In this document: positions 1 through 7,309 of the stretch, piece by piece
Layout of the letters: each line of letters starts with the position of its first letter
Numbering within the stretch: the stretch's first letter is position 1
NCBI GenBank assembly: GCA_003161495.1
Contig: PMOP01000085.1
Span: forward strand, 1-25,296
Origin: Acidobacteriota bacterium
Lineage (GTDB): Bacteria; Acidobacteriota; Terriglobia; Acidiferrales; UBA7541
Reading direction: 5' to 3'
Length of the DNA stretch: 25,296 bases
Program-made: the position numbers and the translations under genes
Notes under the pieces: generated by a model
Told to the model about the DNA's origin: nothing
Databases searched by the model: none
Seen by the model: the letters and a program-made list of their open reading frames with translations, nothing else

Positions 1-437
1 TTGGAAAGTCCGTAGGGGGAAATAGGCGCCAGCGCGGCGCTCTCTCGAATGGGAAGGTCCGACGTTTTCCCGTACACCGCGCAGGAGCACGCAAACACCA
101 CGCGTTTTACTTTCGCGTCGCGCGCCGCCACCAGAACATTCAGCGTTCCGTCCACGTTGACCAGATTTGTCTCGATTGGGTCTTTCACGGAACGCGGCAC
201 CGAAGTTTGCGCCGCCAGATGAATCACGCAGTCCACGCCGCGGCAGGCCTCACGCACTGCTTCCAAATTCGCGATGCTGTTTTCTATTATTTTAATTTTT
301 CTATTTACGTGGGCCAGGTTTGCGACTTTACCGGTGGAGAAATCGTCCAACGCCACAACCTCGTGGCCGCGCCGCACGAGTTCGTCGATCGTATTCGAGC
401 CGATGAATCCGGCTCCGCCGGTTACCAGATAGCGCAT
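1..437 (-). CDS. NAD-dependent epimerase/dehydratase (UDP-glucose 4-epimerase-like), 3' end cut by window
   Basis: The reverse strand opens with ATG at 437 and stays open to the window edge, giving 145 residues of an extended short-chain dehydrogenase. The start MRYLVTGGAGFIGSN carries the NAD-binding TGGAGFIG motif (residues 6-13). LDDFSTG follows, then the HLAAQTSVPRSV segment, and VFACSCAVYG holds the catalytic serine region. Family members interconvert UDP-sugars in the cytoplasm, usually for polysaccharide or LPS precursors. The active-site tyrosine and substrate half lie outside the window, so the exact sugar cannot be named. The serine stretch reads C-S-C where most relatives have S-S-S or S-S-A; the middle serine remains. 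It is divergently oriented from the DUF3108 gene. Its family is certain; its substrate is not. Confidence 0.9.
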   Translation of the reverse strand, partial: MRYLVTGGAGFIGSNTIDELVRRGHEVVALDDFSTGKVANLAHVNRKIKIIENSIANLEAVREACRGVDCVIHLAAQTSVPRSVKDPIETNLVNVDGTLNVLVAARDAKVKRVVFACSCAVYGKTSDLPIRESAALAPISPYGLS

Positions 438-690
438 TTCTTCTCCCGTTTTGAAATTAGATACCAATCTGGAACAGAAAATCTAAAATAAAAGTTCTTG
501 CCTGATTCAGGCGATCCCAAATTACGCGAATGCCACATCGCGCATCTAAACACCTGGCTCGACACAACTGGTTTCCGGCCAACTTTTTCTGTACCCTGAA
601 TAGAGCGTGCCTCGGGCGGCGTCACGACGTCTAAGTTAGCATGCTGGAAAGGACCGGCGCGACTGGGCATCGCCGCTCTAAACCAAACCA
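438..690. other. Divergent intergenic region between epimerase and DUF3108 gene
   Basis: This 253-base stretch separates two divergent genes and must hold both promoters. I see no GG-N10-GC sigma-54 signature on either strand and no convincing sigma-70 pair. The reverse-strand frame across 422-691 starts inside it but has no family resemblance, so I leave it uncalled. Confidence 0.4.
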
Positions 691-1527
691 TTGCTCAATC
701 CATTGTTAACGACACGCGCAAGGTCCTATCGATTCGCTATCGCCGCGCTACTGCTGGCGATGATTGCGGCATTGGCATTCGCTTCTCTGGGTTTGGCACA
801 GAAATCCAAGTCCTCCAAGAAGAACGGCAAAACTCCGGCGGCTTCCGCGGCACCGGTCGCGATTCCCGTTCCGTTTCGCTCGGGAGAAATTCTCGAATAC
901 CGCGTCCTGTTCTCCAAATACGCGGTGAACGCGGCAAAGATCGAAACCTCCGTCGTTGAGGAGCGCAATTTCTTCGGCCATCTCGCATGGCATTTTCGCG
1001 CGATCGCGCACACCATTGATACCACGCGCGCGCTGTTTGCCATTGACGATCAGCTGGACTCCTACACTTCCGCCGCCAATCTTTTTTCCCTGCAATTTGA
1101 AATGTACCTCCACGAACAAGGGAAAACGCAAACCAATTTGTATCGCATGACGAGCGAAGGCGATCCCGCTCCCGCCGATGCCACGGCGCTCCGCGTGCTT
1201 CCCGGCACCCGCGACGCCATCGGTTTTCTGTATATTTTGCGCGCCGCGGATTGGCAGCACACGGCCGAATTGCACGCCCCGGTATTCGACGGCCACCGCA
1301 TCTATGACGTCATAGCGCGAATTGATACCCCGCAAGGAATCGTCGACGTCCCCGCTGGAAATTTTCCCGCCTTTCGCGTTGCCCTGCGAATGTTCGATCA
1401 TGGCAAGGAACTGACCGACACGAAGTTGTGGGTGTGGTTCACCAAGGATGACGCCCATACGCCTGTCCTCGTGGAAGCGGAAATTCCATTCGGCACCGCG
1501 CGCCTGGAACTCGCGCACTTGCCTTGA
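691..1527 (+). CDS. Exported DUF3108-domain protein
   Basis: A 278-residue protein with a signal peptide: basic residues RARSYR, then a hydrophobic run (about 15-33) and a likely cleavage after LGLA at about 36. A linker rich in Lys, Ser and Ala (37-60) leads into a DUF3108-like domain beginning FRSGEILEYRVLF and ending with LWVWFTKDDAHTPVLVEAEIPFGTARLEL, a typical close for this beta-rich envelope family. The biochemical role of DUF3108 is unknown; the product should act in the periplasm or at the outer membrane. The start is TTG at 691 (or TTG at 703): an in-frame stop lies just upstream, and the first ATG (760) would remove the basic n-region of the signal. No clear Shine-Dalgarno is visible. 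It converges on the PilZ gene across a REP-like hairpin pair. Confidence 0.8.
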   Translation: MLNPLLTTRARSYRFAIAALLLAMIAALAFASLGLAQKSKSSKKNGKTPAASAAPVAIPVPFRSGEILEYRVLFSKYAVNAAKIETSVVEERNFFGHLAWHFRAIAHTIDTTRALFAIDDQLDSYTSAANLFSLQFEMYLHEQGKTQTNLYRMTSEGDPAPADATALRVLPGTRDAIGFLYILRAADWQHTAELHAPVFDGHRIYDVIARIDTPQGIVDVPAGNFPAFRVALRMFDHGKELTDTKLWVWFTKDDAHTPVLVEAEIPFGTARLELAHLP

Positions 1528-1623
1528 GTAGCACAGGCACTCCTGCCTTTGCGGTTTTTGCGATTGCTGCTCACTGTTAGATTCAATTATAGAAAACCAC
1601 ACAGGCAAGAGTGCCTGTGCTAC
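1528..1623. repeat. REP-like inverted hairpin pair, family A
   Basis: Two 21-base arms, 1528-1548 and 1603-1623, are inverted copies matching at 20 of 21 positions; each begins or ends with GTAGCACAGGCACT. Each arm also folds on itself (AGGCA, four-base loop, TGCCT). The element begins right after the stop codon of the DUF3108 gene and ends just before the stop of the convergent PilZ gene. It fits the REP-doublet layout and could act as a bidirectional terminator. Confidence 0.7.
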
Positions 1624-1632
1624 AAAAAAACG

Positions 1633-2085
1633 TCAGTCGTTTGAAGTTACTGTGGAAGGCTCGGGCAGGACCCAATCCTCCGGCGGGAAAGTGATGCGCC
1701 AAAAATCCGGCGAGGGTTTCAGAAATTCCACGCCGACCTGAGCTTTCCCCTCGGATCCCGGAGAAATACTAGCTACGCGGCACAATTGCTCTTCCTTTGT
1801 CGCGCGGTTGCTCAGTCGAAGCTTTTGACCCTTGGCCACTTTGGCGGCCAGGAGAATGAGCGCCCCATGCAAGTTCACGATCAGGGTATGCGTTTCCTCA
1901 ACAAAAGAGGTTTCCTTTGGTGAACTGCCTTCGTTGCGAACCGTTACAGCCATCGTAAGAATCACTCGCTGACTGCGACGGCGATTCGATATGGGACCGA
2001 CTGGATTGGAGCTCCCTGAGGGCATAACCCATGTTAAGGGAACCGTCGATTTCAAACAATGGTACGCAAGGCCAGGCGTTTCCAT
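1633..2085 (-). CDS. PilZ-domain protein (PilZ 1)
   Basis: A 150-residue protein whose residues 34-140 resemble a PilZ domain, the cyclic-di-GMP receptor fold. The arginine motif NRRRSQRVIL (34-43) opens the domain. The usual [DN]x[SA]xxG motif is weak (NLHGAL, 71-76), and VGVEFLKPSPDFWRITFPPEDW closes the barrel. c-di-GMP binding is therefore less sure than for PilZ 3 or PilZ 4. The N-terminal 30 residues look poorly ordered; an internal ATG at 2025 would give a shorter form beginning MPSGSSNPVG. The gene starts 45 bases after the nucleotide-sugar dehydrogenase, same strand, and may be cotranscribed with it. That suggests a link between c-di-GMP and polysaccharide precursor supply, but this is inference from position. 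Confidence 0.8.
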   Translation of the reverse strand: METPGLAYHCLKSTVPLTWVMPSGSSNPVGPISNRRRSQRVILTMAVTVRNEGSSPKETSFVEETHTLIVNLHGALILLAAKVAKGQKLRLSNRATKEEQLCRVASISPGSEGKAQVGVEFLKPSPDFWRITFPPEDWVLPEPSTVTSND

Positions 2086-2130
2086 GAGTAACGGCCTCGG
2101 AATAACCGCCGAACTTGCTTACACGCGGCT

Positions 2131-3486
2131 TCAGACCAGTACGATTTTATTGCGATTGCGCGCGATGCGACGCGTGGCATTGCGCGTATCGACCACCAGT
2201 TGCGAAGACTCCACGATCATGGGGTAATCGTAGCTGGTGTGATCGGTGGCGATAAGCACGCAGTCGTAGGCGGCCAGCGATTTGCTGTCGATGGGCACGG
2301 ATTTCATTCCCTCGAAATTGTAGTGGCGCAATTTATGGATCACAGGGAAATGCGGATCGTTGTATTCCACCTTGGCGCCGCGCAAGGTCAGCTGCTCGAT
2401 AATTTTTAACGACGGCGACTCGCGCAGATCGTCCACGTCTTTTTTGTAGGCCACGCCCAGAACCATGATGCGTGAACCTTTCAGCGGTTTTTGCCGCTCG
2501 TTCAGCGCCGTTGCGACCGAGTCCACCACGTGATACGGCATCGCCGTGTTCACTTCGCCGGCTAACTCGATGAACCGGGTTGAAAAATCGTACTCTCGCG
2601 CCTTCCAGGACAAATAATACGGATCGACTGGAATGCAGTGCCCGCCCAGGCCCGGCCCGGGATAAAACGGCATGAAGCCAAACGGCTTGGTGGCCGCGGC
2701 GTCAATCACTTCCCAGATGTCAATCCCCATGCGCATGCCCAGCATTTTTAATTCATTCACCAGGGCGATGTTCACGCAACGGAAAATATTCTCAAGCAGT
2801 TTGGTCATTTCCGCGGCCTGGGTCGAACTCACGGGGATGACTTTCGCCACGATTTGCGCGTACAGAGAGCAGGCTGCGCGCCCCGATGGTGGATTCACTC
2901 CGCCCACCACTTTAGGGATTTGCGCCAGGCCGTATTGCTTGTTGCCGGGATCTTCGCGCTCGGGCGAAAACGCCAGAAAAAAATCCGTCGCGATCTGATC
3001 GTGCTCCGGGCCGTGCGCCACCGGGCACTTCATCCCGGTACTTTCGAGCACCGGCAAAACCAGTTCCTCCGTCGTTCCGGGATACGTCGTCGATTCCAGC
3101 ACCACCAGTTGCCCGCGTTGCAGGTGTGGACGAATCGACTCCGCCGTGGCTTGGACGTAGGAAAGGTCCGGCTCGCGCCGTTGATCCAGCGGCGTCGGCA
3201 CGCAAATAATGATCGCGTCGACTTCCGCAAGGCGCGAAAAATCCGCAGTGGCCGTAAAATGTTTTGACTGCACAAATTGCTGAATTTTATTTTGCTGAAT
3301 ATGCTGGATGTACGTTTGTCCGCGGTTCAGCTTTTCGACTTTCCCCGGGTCGGTGTCAAATCCGGTCACGCGGTGCCCTGCTTCGGCAAACCGCAATCCC
3401 AGCGGCAATCCCACGTACCCAAGTCCAATAATTCCGACGCGGAGTTGCGCGCCCTTGAAGTATTCCGGCCTGCGATCAGTTGGCAT
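2131..3486 (-). CDS. Nucleotide-sugar dehydrogenase, UDP-N-acetylglucosamine/mannosamine 6-dehydrogenase type (WbpA/WecC family)
   Basis: A complete 451-residue enzyme of the UDP-glucose/GDP-mannose dehydrogenase superfamily. These enzymes oxidise C6 of a UDP-sugar twice with NAD+ to a uronic acid in the cytoplasm. The Rossmann motif GLGYVG is at 21-26, followed by ICVPTPL, ESTTYPGTTEE and SPEREDPGN. The central-domain catalytic region has Lys229 and Asn233 in TKLLENIFR. The nucleophilic Cys284 lies in GLGGHCIPVDPYYL. The C-terminal UDP-binding domain has GVAYKKDVDDLRESPSL. The HCIPVDP wording and length match the N-acetylhexosamine (WbpA, WecC, TviB) branch better than plain UDP-glucose dehydrogenases, but the substrate is inferred. 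The product would feed acidic exopolysaccharide or O-antigen. Start ATG 3486. Confidence 0.93.
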   Translation of the reverse strand: MPTDRRPEYFKGAQLRVGIIGLGYVGLPLGLRFAEAGHRVTGFDTDPGKVEKLNRGQTYIQHIQQNKIQQFVQSKHFTATADFSRLAEVDAIIICVPTPLDQRREPDLSYVQATAESIRPHLQRGQLVVLESTTYPGTTEELVLPVLESTGMKCPVAHGPEHDQIATDFFLAFSPEREDPGNKQYGLAQIPKVVGGVNPPSGRAACSLYAQIVAKVIPVSSTQAAEMTKLLENIFRCVNIALVNELKMLGMRMGIDIWEVIDAAATKPFGFMPFYPGPGLGGHCIPVDPYYLSWKAREYDFSTRFIELAGEVNTAMPYHVVDSVATALNERQKPLKGSRIMVLGVAYKKDVDDLRESPSLKIIEQLTLRGAKVEYNDPHFPVIHKLRHYNFEGMKSVPIDSKSLAAYDCVLIATDHTSYDYPMIVESSQLVVDTRNATRRIARNRNKIVLV

Positions 3487-3767
3487 CGATGTCGTCTTTT
3501 CACTCCCGTCGAATTTACACTTCCGCGAACTACGTGTGGACTATAACAAATTTCCTCATCGGCGCAAAACTGGATCACCCCGCCCCGAATTAAGGAACCG
3601 ATCCCCGACTGCAAAAGGGGACCTCGGCTTCCGCAATCCTTAAGAGTCCAAGACAGGATTGATTTTTTGCATTATGTAGTGCCCGTCGACAGGGGAAGAA
3701 TACTTCTGCAGGATTCTATACCCCCGCCTGAAGGTTGGCATTCCATTTTCACAAAGATGTGGAAGTT
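3487..3767. other. Intergenic region upstream of the dehydrogenase
   Basis: These 281 bases lie between the LuxR-type regulator stop and the dehydrogenase start, both on the minus strand. I see no protein family in any frame. A sigma-54-like element on the minus strand near 3668-3684 fails because GG and GC are 11, not 10, bases apart. A CCCC/GGGG inverted repeat around 3604-3625 is short and lacks a T run. Confidence 0.35.
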
Positions 3768-4457
3768 CTAATGCGGGGTTTCCACGGTGGCACTGCGCTT
3801 TTGATAGCAGAGCAGTATAAGATCGGCCCGACGCCGTACGCCGAACTTGCTCAGCAAATTGGAGACGTGAAATTTCACGGTTCGCTCCGAAATATTGAGC
3901 TTGCTTCCGATCTCTTTGTTGGCCAGATTCTCCAGCAACGAACTCAGAACTTCCTGTTCCCGACGGCTGAGGTCCGCCGCCGCATCTACCTTCAGCCGCC
4001 GGCTGGGCGATCCGGCCAGAACAGAATCGACAAATCCGGAAAGTACCGCGCGGGGAACCCAGAATCCGCCCTGGGCGACCAGTGGAAGCGCGCGAGCAAG
4101 TTGCGCTCGCGCTTCGCCGTAACTCAGCAATCCCTTTGCACCCATCTGCAGCATCGAGTAACTTTCTGCGGCGTCAAATTTTTCGGCCACGACCATGATG
4201 CGCGCTTCGCTATGTTGTTCGAGGATATTGGAGAGCAGCGCGCCGGCCGCGGACTTTGCCACATGAGCGTCCACAACATAAACGGTCGCTTTGGGGATCG
4301 GCAAGTGGCGCAAATCCGGCCCCAGCGTCGATTCCAAATGCTCTGAAATTGTCTTGAAATCGGGACCTTCGAGCACGCGCTCGAATTCACTCAGCACCAG
4401 TGGGTGCGGCGAGATCAGGCAAACTTGTAACGCGATTTTTTTGGCCGTCTTCTTCAC
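3768..4457 (-). CDS. LuxR/NarL-type response regulator with degenerate receiver
   Basis: Read from GTG 4457, this is a 229-residue protein with a receiver-like domain (8-125) and a LuxR-type helix-turn-helix (about 163-222, LSRREQEVLSSLLENLANKEIGSKLNIS split over two helices, then RTVKFHVSNLLSKFGV). The receiver keeps an aspartate at the phosphorylation position (VVDAHV, D63). The acidic pair after strand 1 is replaced by S-P-H, and the switch Thr and Lys are replaced (VVAEK, GLLSYGEA). It may work without phosphorylation. The frame stays open upstream to 4754, but that extension is basic, low in family similarity and overlaps the start of the divergent PilZ gene, so I reject it. The GTG has only a weak ribosome site, so the start is uncertain. 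Its targets are unknown; the dehydrogenase lies downstream. Confidence 0.82.
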   Translation of the reverse strand: MKKTAKKIALQVCLISPHPLVLSEFERVLEGPDFKTISEHLESTLGPDLRHLPIPKATVYVVDAHVAKSAAGALLSNILEQHSEARIMVVAEKFDAAESYSMLQMGAKGLLSYGEARAQLARALPLVAQGGFWVPRAVLSGFVDSVLAGSPSRRLKVDAAADLSRREQEVLSSLLENLANKEIGSKLNISERTVKFHVSNLLSKFGVRRRADLILLCYQKRSATVETPH

Positions 4458-4679
4458 AGACTTCGAGCGTATCGGAACCGGGAACCGGGGGCAAGTCTCG
4501 GTCAATAGCGAGTTGCGTAGACGCACAACGGTTACTGAATGGAGACCTCGGTCACAAAACCTGACCGATTCCGGAGCGAGCGCCCTGGACTTCGGTAGGG
4601 TTTCTATTAGGACAATCCTCCCTACGGACCTTGCCATTGAAATTACCGGATAGGTTAATCTAAGGGGAAGTGAGGTCCA

Positions 4680-5003
4680 ATGTCCTCCACCAAGAAAGCT
4701 CGCAGATATGCGCGGGTGCCTTTGCCGAAGGGAACGCTGGTGGCTTGGGAACACTTGGGGAAACGTAACGTATCCACCGCCAACGTTTTAGCGCTTGGGG
4801 GCCTGTTTATCACGACGCCCGAGCCGCCTCCGGCCGGAGATACGATTAAGCTGGTTTTTGAGGTTCCTGGAGGCGAGATCCGCGCCCGAGCACTCATCTG
4901 CGATAGCCAGCCCGGTAAGGGCATGGGCATCCAGTTCACCGCGATGGCCCAAGAGGCTCGGGCACGCTTGTTCCGGTTAATGAAGACCCTCACGAGGGTA
5001 TGA
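4680..5003 (+). CDS. PilZ-domain protein (PilZ 2)
   Basis: A 107-residue single-domain PilZ protein. The arginine motif is in ARRYARVPLPKG (7-18). The second motif is divergent, NVLALGGLFI (35-44), with Leu where Ser or Ala is usual. The domain ends GMGIQFTAMAQEARARLFRLM. The N-terminus is short and basic (MSSTKKARR). The ATG at 4680 has a purine-rich leader, GGGGAAGTGAGG, ending about 6 bases upstream, a good ribosome site. It is transcribed away from the LuxR-type gene across about 220 bases. Single-domain PilZ proteins usually act by binding a partner when loaded with c-di-GMP; the partner here is not known and ligand binding is not assured given the weak second motif. Confidence 0.82.
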   Translation: MSSTKKARRYARVPLPKGTLVAWEHLGKRNVSTANVLALGGLFITTPEPPPAGDTIKLVFEVPGGEIRARALICDSQPGKGMGIQFTAMAQEARARLFRLMKTLTRV

Positions 5004-5029
5004 ATCGACGACGGCCCGCATCGGTAGGC

Positions 5030-5077
5030 TATAATTCAGAATCGGTAACTAGCTTGGTCCCTTGAAAGGGCACCGAT
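5030..5077 (+). promoter_or_regulatory. Possible sigma-70 -10 box and leader hairpin
   Basis: A perfect TATAAT lies at 5030-5035, with no good -35 element 17 bases before it. Downstream is a nested inverted repeat: ATCGGT (5041-5046) with ACCGAT (5072-5077), enclosing CCCT-TGAA-AGGG (5059-5070). It sits 52-100 bases ahead of the haem-binding-domain gene and 27 bases after PilZ 2. It could be a leader structure or a weak terminator of PilZ 2 (no T run follows). Confidence 0.35.
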
Positions 5078-5128
5078 TCCTCCCCAACACCCCCAAATGC
5101 GCGAGTCCCCCACTGCAGAGTGTTTTGT

Positions 5129-5611
5129 ATGAACAGGGCTCGCGTCAGGAAGGTCCTGTTCGCACTGCTTGTTTTCCTGGTCGTTATCCAAATTTTTCAG
5201 CCCCGGCGAAGGAATCCCCCCGTGGCGCTTTCCAGGTCCCTGCCCTCTCATGTGCGCGTGCCTCGGGATGTCTACGCCGCCCTGATCCGCTCATGCGGGG
5301 ATTGCCATTCAAACCAGACCCATTGGCCCTGGTATGGCCGTGTGGCCCCATTGTCCTGGGTGATTACTGACGACGTCAACGAAGGGCGCCGGCACATGAA
5401 TTTTGAAGATTGGCAAGCCTTGGCTGACCCCAAGCAGGCCAACGACCGCTTGACCAGCATTTGCGAGGAAATCAAGCAAAACGGCATGCCTCCTTTTTCG
5501 TATCGCCTCGTCCACCAGGACTTGCGTTTGAAGCCCCAGGAGACAGCCGCAATATGCACATGGTCTCAGTCTTTCCGGACCAACCCGGTTGGATCGGGCG
5601 GGCTTCCCTGA
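5129..5611 (+). CDS. Membrane-anchored haem-binding-domain protein
   Basis: A 160-residue protein (start ATG 5129; GTG 5120 would add three residues). A basic N-terminus is followed by one hydrophobic segment (residues 8-24, KVLFALLVFLVVIQIF). It is then a soluble domain with a single CxxCH haem c motif (CGDCH, 56-60) in the context HSNQTHWPWYGRVAPLSWVITDDVNEGR, and a later NGMPPFSYRLVH segment. This arrangement is that of the haem-binding domain family (Pfam Haem_bd) found in small periplasmic proteins. It probably carries one covalently attached haem on the outer face of the inner membrane, with a redox or sensing role that I cannot specify. Nothing in the neighbours explains it; it may be unrelated to the polysaccharide genes. 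Confidence 0.85.
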   Translation: MNRARVRKVLFALLVFLVVIQIFQPRRRNPPVALSRSLPSHVRVPRDVYAALIRSCGDCHSNQTHWPWYGRVAPLSWVITDDVNEGRRHMNFEDWQALADPKQANDRLTSICEEIKQNGMPPFSYRLVHQDLRLKPQETAAICTWSQSFRTNPVGSGGLP

Positions 5612-5826
5612 ACCCTGCAATATAGAAAAAGCATCCCATCGTCGGAACCAAGGTGCCTCGTTAGAGAAAACATTTTCCTAAGTCTCTGCTTTGCCCGAAA
5701 CCTTGACTTTTAAAGTTAATCTGGAAAAATCGATTGGAATTTCTTAAGTTGCTGATAAATAAGAAGATGTAGAGTTAAGGGACTCTCCAAGTAGAACCGT
5801 AATAAAAAGCTCTCCAGAAAATAGTT

Positions 5827-5842
5827 TGGTTCATTGTATGCA
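5827..5842 (+). promoter_or_regulatory. Weak sigma-54-like -24/-12 element ahead of EBP1
   Basis: TGGTTC-N5-ATGC-A has the correct 10-base gap between GG (5828-5829) and GC (5840-5841) but poor match around both. A start of transcription near 5853 would leave a short leader before ATG 5896 and would exclude ATG 5851. Low confidence on its own. Confidence 0.3.
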
Positions 5843-5895
5843 ATTAGTAAATGAGACGGGCTCTCGCTCTCAAATTCGATCTGAACAAAGGCGAT

Positions 5896-6969
5896 ATGGC
5901 GACCACGGCAATATCCAAGACAGGGGCCGGGAACCGGACAGCAAGCCTTCCGCCGGCGAGCCTGATATTCGGGCGCACGGCGGCGATGCAAACTACCCGT
6001 ATGAAGGTCGATAAGGTGGCCTCTTCCGGGGTTCCCATCCTGATCCAGGGCGACAGCGGCACGGGAAAGGGGCTGCTGGCCAAATTTATTCACCAGCTTT
6101 CTCCCAAACTGAATTCCCCGTTCGTGAAGGTGAATTGCGCGGCAATACCCGGCGCTCTTCTGGAAAGCGAATTGTTCGGCTATGAGAAGGGTGCGTTCAC
6201 AGGGGCGCAGACCGCCAAGCCAGGCCGCGTGGAATTGGCCGATGGCGGCACGCTTTTCCTCGATGGTATCGACGAGATGGACATATCGTTGCAGGCCAAA
6301 TTGCTTCAACTGCTGCAGGACGGGCAGTTCTTTAGAATTGGCGGCCAGGAAGACATGCGCGTCGAACTCCGGGTAATCTGCGCGACGAATCGGCGGCTCG
6401 AGGCGGAAATCGCGAGTGGCAGGTTTCGGCAGGACTTGTTTTACCGCATCAACGTGGTCAGCATCGAGCTTCCGCCGCTGCGTTCGCGCGTGGAAGATAT
6501 ACCTGAATTAGTGGCACATTTCCTGCAGATTCACAGGGTCCGGCATAACATGGAGGCGCGTCCTCTTTCCGCCTCGGCTCTCCATTTGCTTTCCAAGCAT
6601 TCGTGGCCGGGCAACATTCGCGAGTTGGAAAATTTAATGGAGCGGTATGTGATTCTTGGGTCGGAAGACGCCATATCCAGTGAGTTATTAAACTGGGAGT
6701 ACACCCACACCCCTCGCGAAATTCCCGTGGAAGGCCAGATCCACCTTAAAAAAGTAACTCGGCAAGCGATTGACGATCTCGAGCGAAAAATAATCTTGAG
6801 CGTATTGGAAGCCAATCATTGGAATCGCAAGCGAACCGCCAGCGCACTCAGAATCAGCTACCGCGCCTTGCTTTATAAAATTCGTCGCGCCGGCTTACCC
6901 CGAAAACGGGGAATGCACCTTCCGCCCGCCCAAATTATTTCTCCTTCCCCTGCCGCCCGGGAAAACTAA
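5896..6969 (+). CDS. Receiver-less sigma-54 activator with altered Walker B (EBP1)
   Basis: A 357-residue protein: a short N-terminus, an AAA+ sigma-54 interaction domain and a Fis-type helix-turn-helix. Walker A is GDSGTGKG (52-59). The sigma-54 contact loop is intact, ELFGYEKGAFTGA (92-104). Walker B reads TLFLDGIDEM (119-128), with Gly in place of the catalytic Glu. Sensor I ICATNR, the arginine-finger region GRFRQDLFYRIN and WPGNIRELEN all follow. The C-terminus has HWNRKRTASALRISYRALLYKI. There is no receiver, GAF or PAS domain, so its input must be another protein or its own expression. The start at 5896 is preferred over ATG 5851 because AAAGG lies 4 bases upstream; the first 15 residues of the longer form resemble nothing. 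Likely role: regulation of the neighbouring polysaccharide genes. Confidence 0.88.
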   Translation: MATTAISKTGAGNRTASLPPASLIFGRTAAMQTTRMKVDKVASSGVPILIQGDSGTGKGLLAKFIHQLSPKLNSPFVKVNCAAIPGALLESELFGYEKGAFTGAQTAKPGRVELADGGTLFLDGIDEMDISLQAKLLQLLQDGQFFRIGGQEDMRVELRVICATNRRLEAEIASGRFRQDLFYRINVVSIELPPLRSRVEDIPELVAHFLQIHRVRHNMEARPLSASALHLLSKHSWPGNIRELENLMERYVILGSEDAISSELLNWEYTHTPREIPVEGQIHLKKVTRQAIDDLERKIILSVLEANHWNRKRTASALRISYRALLYKIRRAGLPRKRGMHLPPAQIISPSPAAREN

Positions 6970-7088
6970 AGCGTAGGAGGCGAACCGGGCCGCCGCGGAC
7001 GGTGAGCCTTTAGTAGCTACAAATATCCTATTTATTATGTGTAAGATACGTGGCAATGGAGAAAAAGAAAAATAACAGAGAAATTTAT

Positions 7089-7104
7089 TTCCACTATGTG
7101 GTAA
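7089..7104. promoter_or_regulatory. Inverted repeat upstream of the export-operon promoter
   Basis: TTCCAC, three bases, then GTGGTAA forms a near-perfect palindrome about 120 bases before the -24 element at 7226. That is a usual distance for an activator binding site. A related palindrome with the same half-site in the other order lies at 21717-21734. Function is inferred from position only. Confidence 0.35.
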
Positions 7105-7225
7105 TCCAGACTTCACTTGGCGATTAGGAGGGGACTCTTAATCCAGGCTGCCAATCAATGTTAACTCCATGCCCTGCAATAACTTAAACGAATTTTAGAC
7201 GCGCAAGTCGAGAAAGCGTTGGCCA

Positions 7226-7241
7226 TGGCCCGTACTTTGCT
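7226..7241 (+). promoter_or_regulatory. Sigma-54 promoter of the EBP2-export operon
   Basis: TGGCCC-GTACT-TTGC-T: GG at 7227-7228 and GC at 7239-7240 with exactly 10 bases between. It differs from the TGGCAC-N5-TTGC consensus at one position. Transcription should start near 7252, giving a leader of about 58 bases before ATG 7310, which has AGAGG four bases upstream. This promoter would drive EBP2, the Wza-like gene, the beta-barrel gene and probably the ATPase. Confidence 0.7.
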
Positions 7242-7309
7242 CTAAATCTAGGAGCCACATTTGTCGGGATTTGTTCTCAGTCTTTGTTGCTTGTGCCTAA
7301 AGAGGTGGA

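Noticed and set aside
748..1608. Minus-strand frame of 286 codons
   Set aside because: Antisense of the DUF3108 gene; no family features, and it would run through a REP-like hairpin.
3668..3684. Minus-strand GG/GC pair resembling a sigma-54 promoter upstream of the dehydrogenase
   Set aside because: GG and GC are 11 bases apart; sigma-54 needs 10.
4458..4754. N-terminal extension of the LuxR-type regulator
   Set aside because: No similarity, overlaps the start and ribosome site of the divergent PilZ 2 gene, and would make the regulator about 100 residues longer than its family.
7056..7127. 23-codon frame beginning MEKKKNNREIY
   Set aside because: No ribosome site, A-rich composition, and it overlaps a candidate operator dyad.
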